A DNA stretch of 10,957 bases. It comes from an uncultured Clostridia bacterium (GTDB lineage: Bacteria > Bacillota > Clostridia > Christensenellales > Aristaeellaceae). Below the pieces are notes generated by a model. It saw only the letters and a list, made by a program, of their open reading frames with translations, ran no database searches and was not told where the DNA came from. Made by a program: the position numbers and the translations under genes. Location of the stretch: NCBI GenBank assembly GCA_934636425.1, contig CAKUAV010000102.1, positions 1 to 10,957 on the forward strand, in the 5' to 3' direction. Positions 5,309-10,957 of the stretch are shown one piece after another. Each line of letters starts with the position of its first letter. Within the stretch, counting starts at the first letter, position 1.

Positions 5309-7285
5309 TTACTTCACCAGAGCGGCGGCCTTCTCGGCGACGTTCTCGGCGGTGAAGCCGTAATGCTTGAACAGCAGCTTGGCGGGAGCGGACGCGCCGA
5401 ACTGATCCAGGCAGACATACGCGCCGTCCAGACCGACATACTTGGCCCAGCCGAAGGACGCGGCGGCCTCGACGGCCACGCGGGCGCGCACCGCCTTGGG
5501 CAGCACGGATTCCTTGTATTCGTCGCTCTGCTCGTCAAACAGCTCGAAGGAGGGCATGGAGACGACGCGCGTGTCGATGCCCTGCTCCTTGAGCAGCTTC
5601 TTCGCGCCGACGCACTGCTCGACCTCGGAGCCGGAAGCCATCAGTATGACGTCGGGTGTGGCCTTTTCGCTGTCCTCGAGTATGTAGCCGCCCTTGAGAG
5701 CGTCCTTGCCGCTGTTCTCGTACAGGGGCAGGTTCTGGCGGGTCAGCACGAGGGAGACGGGGCGCTTGCCGGTCATGGCGGCGTACCAGCCGGCGGCGGT
5801 TTCCTTGCTGTCGGCGGGGCGGAACACGATCATGCCGGGCATGGCGCGCAGGCCGGCCAGATGCTCGATGGGCTGATGGGTCGGGCCGTCCTCGCCAACG
5901 CCGATGGAATCGTGCGTGAGGATGTAGGGGATCGGCAGACCCATGAGCGCGGACAGGCGCATGGCGTTCTTCATGTAATCGGAGAACACGAAGAATGTCG
6001 CGCAGTAGGGGCGCAGGCCGCCGTGCAGGTAGATGCCGTTGCAGATGGCTGCCATGGCGTGCTCGCGAACGCCGAAGTGCAGATTCGCGCCGGTGCGATC
6101 CTCGGCGGAGAAGTCGCCGCGGCCCTTCATGTAGGACTTGTTGGAGGGAGCCAGGTCGGCCGAGCCGCCGATCATGTTCGGAATCATCTTGGCCAGGCGG
6201 TTGAGCACCTCGCCGGAGGAAGCGCGGGTGGCCATGCTGCCTTCGAACTTCCAGAAGTCCTCGTCGTTCAGAAGATCGACGGGCAGCTCTTCGCTGTGCC
6301 ACTTCTTCCACTCGGCGGCCAGCTCGGGATAGGCCTTTTCATAGGCGGCGAACAGCTCGTCCCAAGCGGCGTGCTTTTCTTCGCCGGCCTTCACAGCGGC
6401 GGCTGTGGTCTCGTAGACCTCGGCGGGCACGGCAAAGGGCTCTTCGCAGGGCCAGCCGAGCGCCTTCTTGGTGGCGGCCAGATTGTCCGCGCCGAGCGGC
6501 TCGCCGTGGGAGGAAGCCATGCCGGCCTTGGGGGAGCCGTAGCCGATTGTGGTGTGGCAGACGATCAGCGTGGGCTTGTCGGAATCCTTGGCCAGCTTGA
6601 TGGCGGCCTCGACCTTGCACCAGCAGTTGCCGTTGGCCACGTCGATGACGTTCCAGCCATAGGCGCGGAAGCGGGCGGGCACATCCTCGCGGAAGGCGAT
6701 GTCGGTGTTGCCCTCGATGGAGATCTCGTTGTCGTCGTAGAGCGCGATCAGCTTGTTCAGCTTGAGCGTGCCGGCCAGAGAGGCGGCTTCGTGGGAGATG
6801 CCCTCCATCAGGCAGCCGTCGCCCATGATGGCGAACGTGTTGTGATCGACGATCTTGTAGCCCTCGCGGTTGAAGTGCGCGGCCAGATAGGCCTCGGCGA
6901 GCGCCATGCCCACGGCGTTGGCGATGCCCTGACCGAGCGGGCCGGTGGTGGTCTCAACGCCCACGGTGTGGCCGTACTCGGGATGGCCGGGGGTCTTGGA
7001 GCCGAACTGACGGAACGCCTTCAGGTCGTCGATGGTCAGGCCGTAGCCGAAGAGATGCAGCAGGGAATACATCAGCATGGAGCCGTGGCCGGAGGAGAGC
7101 ACGAAGCGATCGCGATCGGCCCACTTGGGCGCCTTGGGATCGAACTTCATCTGCTTGCCCCACAGCGCATAGGCCATGGCGGCGGAGCCCATGGGCATAC
7201 CGGGATGGCCGGAATTGGCCTGCTGAACGGCCTCGGCAGAGAGCACACGAATCGCATTGACGACGAGATTGTCCTGTTTGCTCAT
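5309..7285 (-). CDS. tkt: Transketolase
   Basis: Thiamine-diphosphate enzyme of the non-oxidative pentose phosphate pathway, moving two-carbon ketol units between ketose and aldose phosphates in the cytoplasm. The 658 residues are the usual full length. N-terminal domain: SGHPGMPMG (25-33, catalytic-pocket H27), GHGSM (66-70), TGPLGQGIANAVGMA (114-128), the cofactor/metal motif GDGCLMEG (155-162) through N186, and SSHGEPLG (258-265, H260). Pyrimidine domain: GGSADLAPSN (373-382), FGVREHAM (404-411, with E408 that activates the cofactor), THDSIGVGEDGPTHQP (457-472) and the phosphate-binding RPADSKET. I chose the ATG at 7283-7285 (MSKQDNL) because AAAGGAT lies nine bases upstream and it matches the family start; an in-frame start at 7321 adds 12 unlikely residues. 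It follows the phosphohexomutase gene by 62 bases and ends before the strong terminator at 5254-5290. Confidence 0.97.
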   Translation of the reverse strand: MSKQDNLVVNAIRVLSAEAVQQANSGHPGMPMGSAAMAYALWGKQMKFDPKAPKWADRDRFVLSSGHGSMLMYSLLHLFGYGLTIDDLKAFRQFGSKTPGHPEYGHTVGVETTTGPLGQGIANAVGMALAEAYLAAHFNREGYKIVDHNTFAIMGDGCLMEGISHEAASLAGTLKLNKLIALYDDNEISIEGNTDIAFREDVPARFRAYGWNVIDVANGNCWCKVEAAIKLAKDSDKPTLIVCHTTIGYGSPKAGMASSHGEPLGADNLAATKKALGWPCEEPFAVPAEVYETTAAAVKAGEEKHAAWDELFAAYEKAYPELAAEWKKWHSEELPVDLLNDEDFWKFEGSMATRASSGEVLNRLAKMIPNMIGGSADLAPSNKSYMKGRGDFSAEDRTGANLHFGVREHAMAAICNGIYLHGGLRPYCATFFVFSDYMKNAMRLSALMGLPIPYILTHDSIGVGEDGPTHQPIEHLAGLRAMPGMIVFRPADSKETAAGWYAAMTGKRPVSLVLTRQNLPLYENSGKDALKGGYILEDSEKATPDVILMASGSEVEQCVGAKKLLKEQGIDTRVVSMPSFELFDEQSDEYKESVLPKAVRARVAVEAAASFGWAKYVGLDGAYVCLDQFGASAPAKLLFKHYGFTAENVAEKAAALVK

Positions 7286-7347
7286 TGGAAAAACATCCTT
7301 TCTTTTGCTGAAGAGTTGCAAAAATGCGTTATCTCAAAAGGGCATTG

Positions 7348-8862
7348 TCACCCTTCGATGAGCTTCTTGAGCGGGGTCAGATCGAGCGACTCGGTGTCCT
7401 TGAGTAGCTCATAGAGCTTGCTCAGCATGACGTTCACGCCGCCCTTTACGTCGGATTCGGCGTTGAGCGGCATCACCGGGTCGTGAACGGACAGGCGCAG
7501 CAGGAACCACGCGTTGTCCACGCCGCCGTCCAGATCGAACGATATGCGCACGCCCTCGCGGTTGTCGGGGGCCAGATGCCAGCTGGGGTCGTCCAGCGTC
7601 TTGCTCAGTATCGTCTCGATGACGGCCTGACCGGCGGCGCGGAAGTCCTCGTCCACGATGTTCATGCGCACCTCGACGCTCTCAAGCGGCTCGGCCAGAT
7701 CGTCGATGAGCGAGCCGAGCGTCAGCCCCTGACGCTTGCGCTCCATGGCCTCGCAGATCAGGCGCGTGACCAGATACATGCCGTCGTCGAGGAAGAAATT
7801 CTCCTTGAGCGCGGCGTGTCCGCTCGTCTCGATGGCCAGCGGGCACTCGATGCCCTCGTCGTTCAGGCGGATGGCCTCGTCGATGACGTTGCGGTAGCCG
7901 CGCTTGAAGCGGTAGTGCGTGCCGCCCCACTCGGTGATGAACTTCGCAAGGCCGGAGGATGTGACCGAGTCGGTGACGATGGTCTGTCCGGACTTTTCAT
8001 TGAGCAGAATCGCCGAGATCAGCGCAATCAGGCGGTTTCTGTTGATGGCGCGGCCGTTTTCATCCACGATGGCGGCGCGGTCGCAGTCCGCGTCGAATAT
8101 CACGCCCAGATCGGCGCCGGATTTCTTGACGGCCTCGGAAATGGCGGCCATGGCGTCCTTGTCCTCGGGATTGGGAATGTGATTGGGGAAATGGCCGTCC
8201 GGCTCGAGGAACTGGCTGCCCTCGGTCTCCGCGCCCAGCGATTCAAGGAAGCGCGCGTAGAAGCCGCCCGCGCCGTTGCCCGCGTCCACGACGACGTGCA
8301 GGCCGAGCAGCGGACGCAGCGCGTCGTCCTCAAGGCGCTCGCGCACCATCTTCGCGAGGCGCTCGGTGTAGATCGAAAGAAAGTCGCAGGGCTTGACGAG
8401 GCGCTGGGGCAGCGTCACATTGATGGCGGCATTCAGGATCTCGGCGATGTCCTTGCCCTCAAGGCCGCCCTCACGGGTGATCAGCTTGAAGCCGTTCTTG
8501 TACCAGGGGTGATGGCTGGCGGTAATCATTACCGCGCCGTCGCAGTTGGTTTCCGGCTCGACGGTGGTGATGAACATGGCGGGCGTGGTGCACAGGCCGC
8601 AGTCCAGCACGTCGCAGTCGGCGGCCGTCAGGCCTTTGATGAGTCCCTTTTTGAGCTCGGGGCCGGTCAGGCGGGAATCATGTCCCACGGCGATGGTCAG
8701 CTTGTCGGCGGTGGTCGCATACTTCTTTGCCAGCCACAGCGCAAAGGCGTAGCCGACGCATTCGGCGGTTTCGACGGTCAGCATGGGCGCGACGCCGTCA
8801 TGCTCCAGAGCGTCTCCGCGGATGTCCGATCCGCTTTTGAGTTTCATCCAATCGGTTCGCAT
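7348..8862 (-). CDS. Phosphomannomutase/phosphoglucomutase (alpha-D-phosphohexomutase)
   Basis: A 504-residue cytoplasmic mutase that interconverts hexose 1- and 6-phosphates through a phosphoserine, supplying sugar-1-phosphates for glycans and cell-wall precursors. SGSDIRG is at 10-16. The active-site loop TASHHPWYKNGFK (114-126) carries phosphoserine candidate S116, with His where TASHNP enzymes have Asn. The metal loop DADCDR is at 257-262 (D257, D259, D261). The sugar-specificity loop ETSGH is at 345-349, and the following KENFFLDDGMYLVTRL segment is typical of this subgroup. The C-terminal domain is present (RISFDLDGG onward). I chose the ATG at 8860-8862 because GGGGGT lies four bases upstream; an in-frame ATG at 8874 has no ribosome binding site. 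It lies 23 bases after the DUF2461 gene. Glucose versus mannose preference cannot be read from the sequence. Confidence 0.92.
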   Translation of the reverse strand: MRTDWMKLKSGSDIRGDALEHDGVAPMLTVETAECVGYAFALWLAKKYATTADKLTIAVGHDSRLTGPELKKGLIKGLTAADCDVLDCGLCTTPAMFITTVEPETNCDGAVMITASHHPWYKNGFKLITREGGLEGKDIAEILNAAINVTLPQRLVKPCDFLSIYTERLAKMVRERLEDDALRPLLGLHVVVDAGNGAGGFYARFLESLGAETEGSQFLEPDGHFPNHIPNPEDKDAMAAISEAVKKSGADLGVIFDADCDRAAIVDENGRAINRNRLIALISAILLNEKSGQTIVTDSVTSSGLAKFITEWGGTHYRFKRGYRNVIDEAIRLNDEGIECPLAIETSGHAALKENFFLDDGMYLVTRLICEAMERKRQGLTLGSLIDDLAEPLESVEVRMNIVDEDFRAAGQAVIETILSKTLDDPSWHLAPDNREGVRISFDLDGGVDNAWFLLRLSVHDPVMPLNAESDVKGGVNVMLSKLYELLKDTESLDLTPLKKLIEG

Positions 8863-8885
8863 AATTACCCCCATATGGTCGTTGG

Positions 8886-9563
8886 TTATAATACGTCGGC
8901 CTCGACGGGTTCGACGGCCGAGAGATAACGGTAGAGCGGCGAGAGCGCCCGGAAGGACGCGCCGATCTCGTCCGCCAAGCGCGGTGAATAAACGATTTCA
9001 TCGCTCAGCGGCTTTGAGTAAAAGAAGCTGCGGGTCAGAAACCAGCCCTTCGCTTCGTCCGGCAGATCGCCGGGCGCTTTGCGGCGCTTGAACTGATCGG
9101 CGTGCAGGCTGAAGCGCTCGTCCAGCGGCCGAACAATGTCGAGAAACGGCTGAGGATCGGCGAGCAGCCGGCGGCGCAGGCCGTTCATCAGCGGCCGGTT
9201 TTCATCGTATACGCCCATGCCGCAGGCCGCGTCCGATGCGGAAATTTCGAAATAGAAGCACAGACACAGGCTCTGCGCCTCGCGCGGGGCGCGGAAGCTC
9301 AGCCACATATAGTCGCGATAGGGCGACTTGTCCTTCGAAAAGCGCACGTCACGGTTGATGCGCGAGACGACGCGCTCGGGACGGCGCTCGAGGGACGGGT
9401 CGATTTCCTCAATGACCGGCGAAAGCGAGGCAGCCAGCTCCTTCATCGGCCGTCGCACGGCCTCCTCATACCAGCCGTGATTCGAGTGAAAAAACGTCGT
9501 GTTGTTGTTGAATGCGATCGCCATGAAAAATTCTTCGGCGCGCGGTGAAAATCCTTCAAACAA
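8886..9563 (-). CDS. DUF2461 (TIGR02453-type) conserved protein, TTG start
   Basis: A 225-residue protein that matches the DUF2461 family, whose function is unknown to me. Family features are FEGFSPRAEEFF at 2-13, the NNNTTFFHSNHGWYEEAV segment (19-36), and the highly typical SRINRDVRFSKDKSPYRDYMW at about 67-87. It is soluble with no signal peptide. The start is a TTG at 9561-9563: the conserved GFSP motif comes right after it, and AGGAGA (9574-9579) is 10 bases upstream. The first ATG (9522-9524) would delete the motif. It lies 27 bases after scpA, in the place where many Firmicutes carry scpB, and 23 bases before the phosphohexomutase gene, so it is almost surely cotranscribed. No catalytic residues can be assigned. 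Confidence 0.85.
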   Translation of the reverse strand: MFEGFSPRAEEFFMAIAFNNNTTFFHSNHGWYEEAVRRPMKELAASLSPVIEEIDPSLERRPERVVSRINRDVRFSKDKSPYRDYMWLSFRAPREAQSLCLCFYFEISASDAACGMGVYDENRPLMNGLRRRLLADPQPFLDIVRPLDERFSLHADQFKRRKAPGDLPDEAKGWFLTRSFFYSKPLSDEIVYSPRLADEIGASFRALSPLYRYLSAVEPVEADVL

Positions 9564-9573
9564 GGTGGCTCAG

Positions 9574-9579
9574 TCTCCT
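9574..9579 (-). promoter_or_regulatory. Ribosome binding site fixing the TTG start of the DUF2461 gene
   Basis: AGGAGA on the minus strand sits 10 bases before the TTG at 9561-9563, inside the 27-base gap after the scpA stop codon. No ATG in the same frame has comparable support upstream, so this site decides the start. Confidence 0.7.
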
Positions 9580-9590
9580 GATTCTACATA

Positions 9591-10349
9591 TTACACAGCG
9601 GCGCTCTGCTCGATGGGCGGTTCCGCGTCGCGGGGGACGGGCGAAAGTATGATCTCGCCGAACACACCCGTCTGGCGCAGAGAGAGCCGGTTGAGCCGCA
9701 GCAGCTCCAGCGTGGCCATGAACAGCGCGACGATCTCCGAGCGGCAGGGCTCGTCGTCGAACAGCTCCTCGAACGAGACGCTGCCCTGACGCAGACGCGC
9801 CTGAATCCTGCCCATGCAGCGCTGCACGGTGTATTCGTCGCGGCGGATTTCGCGCTGATGCACAACGCCGGCGTCCTTTTTGTCGGCGCGGCTCAGCACG
9901 CGCATAAACGCGTTCATCAGTCCCTCGAGCGTGAGGCCGCTCAGCTCGTATTCGGGCGGGGGCAGCGGATATTCTTCCGGCAGCTTGCTCAGCATGAGAG
10001 AGGCGGCCTCTTCGAGGCGCTTCATGTCCTCGCAGGTTTCCTTGAAGGCCTTGTATTCGGTCAGCTGGCGGATGAGCGCCTGCTCCGGCGTTTCCGCGTC
10101 CGGATCCTCCGGCTTGGGCGGCACGGGCAGCAGCGCGCGCGATTTGATCTCCACCAGCATGGCGGCCATCTGAAGGAACTCGCTGGCCGAATCCATGTCC
10201 AATTCGTCGATCCCCGCCATGTATTCGAGATACTGTTCGGTGATTTCCGAGACGAATATGTCGCAGATGTCGATCTTGGCCTTCGAAATCAGCGTGAGCA
10301 ACAGGTCGAGCGGGCCGTCGAACTGCTTGAGTGAAACAACGTATGCCAT
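9591..10349 (-). CDS. scpA: Segregation and condensation protein A (kleisin subunit of Smc-ScpAB)
   Basis: A 252-residue kleisin that bridges the Smc ATPase heads and, with ScpB, forms the bacterial condensin that compacts and separates chromosomes. The N-terminal Smc-neck-binding region has the hallmark FDGPLDLLLTLI (10-21), followed by DICDIFVSEITEQYLEYM (27-44). The helix DMDSASEFLQMAAMLVEIKSRALLP (51-75) is also typical of ScpA. The middle is acidic and variable, as expected for the ScpB-binding linker. The C-terminal winged-helix region (VSFEELFDDEPCRSEIVALFMATLELLRLNRL) is complete. The ATG at 10347-10349 follows a GGAGGAAA site. It lies 12 bases after the site-2 protease gene, a common Firmicute arrangement. 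No scpB follows directly; a DUF2461 gene is there instead. Confidence 0.96.
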   Translation of the reverse strand: MAYVVSLKQFDGPLDLLLTLISKAKIDICDIFVSEITEQYLEYMAGIDELDMDSASEFLQMAAMLVEIKSRALLPVPPKPEDPDAETPEQALIRQLTEYKAFKETCEDMKRLEEAASLMLSKLPEEYPLPPPEYELSGLTLEGLMNAFMRVLSRADKKDAGVVHQREIRRDEYTVQRCMGRIQARLRQGSVSFEELFDDEPCRSEIVALFMATLELLRLNRLSLRQTGVFGEIILSPVPRDAEPPIEQSAAV

Positions 10350-10361
10350 CTCTTTCCTCCG

Positions 10362-10957
10362 TCAGCCCAGATGAAACAGCCGGAAGATGAGCAGGAACGC
10401 GCGCCCCACGCCGTTCATCACGCCGTCCTCGATCACGCCCAGTATGCGGCTCAGCGCGCCCGTCCACACCAGCACGAGCAGCGCGCCCTGTCCGATGCGC
10501 GCGGCGCGCGGCGAGGCGAAGAGCGACTTTTTGAGCAGCAGGTCGTTGAAGACGTGATAGCCGTCCAGCGGCGGCACGGGCAGCAGATTGAATATCGCCA
10601 GTCCCAGATTGATGTATACAAAGTTGGCCACGATTTCATAGACCACGCCCCACGCGCTTCCCAGATAGGGCGATATGAGATATTCGCTCATGGCGGCGGG
10701 GTAGAGCGCCACGTCGCTCAGCGCGACGCGATAGAGCGTCTTGTCCATCTGCACCAGATATTCGCCGGAGCGGTACCACATATCCTGAGGCACGGCCTTC
10801 AGGCCGACGATCACGAAAATCAGCATGGCGACGCAGCCGATCAGAAACATGATCAGATTGGCGGTGATGCCGGCCAGAGAGACCAGCAGATCGTCGCGGC
10901 GCGGATGACGGAAATAGCGCGGATTGATCGGCACGGGCTTGGCCCAGCCCAGGCCGA
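10362..10957 (-). CDS. Site-2 protease family (peptidase M50) membrane protein, 5' end beyond window
   Basis: C-terminal part, 198 residues, of an intramembrane zinc metalloprotease homologue of the short bacterial S2P group. The frame is open to the window edge, where it reads GLGWAKPVPINPRYFRHPRRDD, the typical segment between the first active-site helix and the second membrane block. The HExxH zinc motif would lie upstream, outside the window. Membrane segments are visible at LLVSLAGITANLIMFLIGCVAMLIFVIVGL, at VVYEIVANFVYINLGLAIFNLL and at GALLVLVWTGAL. The second is followed by LLPVPPLDGYHV, which supplies the conserved LDG motif with the third zinc ligand Asp. The GTG at 10932-10934 is an internal Val codon in the conserved KPVPINP, not a start. 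Linkage to scpA by 12 bases supports the call. The natural substrate is unknown. Confidence 0.9.
   Translation of the reverse strand, partial: GLGWAKPVPINPRYFRHPRRDDLLVSLAGITANLIMFLIGCVAMLIFVIVGLKAVPQDMWYRSGEYLVQMDKTLYRVALSDVALYPAAMSEYLISPYLGSAWGVVYEIVANFVYINLGLAIFNLLPVPPLDGYHVFNDLLLKKSLFASPRAARIGQGALLVLVWTGALSRILGVIEDGVMNGVGRAFLLIFRLFHLG

Noticed and set aside
7286..7321. Upstream in-frame start for transketolase giving 12 extra residues
   Set aside because: The ATG at 7285 has AAAGGAT at good spacing and matches the usual transketolase N-terminus; the extension would include the ribosome binding site itself.
7336..7355. Small hairpin over the phosphohexomutase stop codon (AAGGG/CCCTT, 8-base loop) followed by TTTT
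   Set aside because: Stem of only five to six pairs, overlaps the coding end and has a short T-run; too weak to call a terminator.
5363..7414. Open frame of 683 codons on the plus strand opposite transketolase
   Set aside because: Antisense shadow caused by GC-rich codons; the minus strand encodes an unmistakable transketolase and the antisense product is Gly/Ala/His-rich without recognisable motifs.
8886..8905. TATTAT sequence before the phosphohexomutase gene, resembling a -10 box
   Set aside because: No -35 at proper spacing; the gene is 23 bases from its neighbour and most likely cotranscribed.
7483..8928. Open frame of 481 codons on the plus strand opposite the phosphohexomutase
   Set aside because: Same shadow effect; no family motifs, and the opposing gene has all mutase motifs.
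1..10957. CRISPR arrays, tRNA/rRNA genes, insertion sequences, attachment sites and defence genes
   Set aside because: No direct-repeat arrays, tRNA cloverleaf, transposase or integrase motifs or terminal repeats were seen on either strand.

Overview
The window reads as chromosome of a GC-rich Firmicute, most likely a gut-type Clostridia (Oscillospirales/Christensenellales-like). The basis is the strong AGGAGG-type ribosome binding sites, the linkage of a site-2 protease gene to scpA, the clostridial style of the galactokinase and phosphohexomutase motifs, and a bacterial AraM-type glycerol-1-phosphate dehydrogenase. The lineage is inference; there is no rRNA or marker gene here. All nine genes lie on the minus strand, so transcription runs from high to low coordinates. 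The galactokinase (low end) and the site-2 protease (high end) are cut by the window edges. I see no tRNA, rRNA, CRISPR array, insertion sequence or phage gene.

Region A (10957 to about 5250) is a housekeeping run. It holds an M50 site-2 protease homologue, scpA (chromosome condensation), a DUF2461 protein with a TTG start, a phosphomannomutase/phosphoglucomutase and transketolase (tkt). The first four genes are separated by 12-27 bases and tkt follows after 62 bases. A strong intrinsic terminator at 5254-5290 ends the run. It looks like one transcription unit linking cell-division-related genes to central sugar-phosphate metabolism.

Region B (about 5232 to 1) looks like a small carbohydrate-use cluster. 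It begins just past the terminator with a possible promoter and a leader of about 175 nt. Then come a DUF2264 protein (probable glycoside hydrolase), a 233-base gap, a glycerol-1-phosphate dehydrogenase, an SGNH/GDSL hydrolase, a NodB-type polysaccharide deacetylase-like protein and galactokinase. None of the complete enzymes shows a signal peptide, so they would act inside the cell on imported, probably substituted (e.g. acetylated) oligosaccharides. Galactokinase has its own promoter candidate, overlapped by an inverted repeat. The two leaders before the DUF2264 gene and the dehydrogenase gene share an identical 11-mer at nearly the same distance from the start codon, which suggests co-regulation.

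No clearly unprecedented system is visible. The most interesting items are the unexplained partnership in region B (an archaeal-type glycerol-1-phosphate dehydrogenase among esterase, deacetylase and glycosidase-like genes), its shared leader element and structured leader, and departures from canonical active-site motifs in the SGNH hydrolase and deacetylase.
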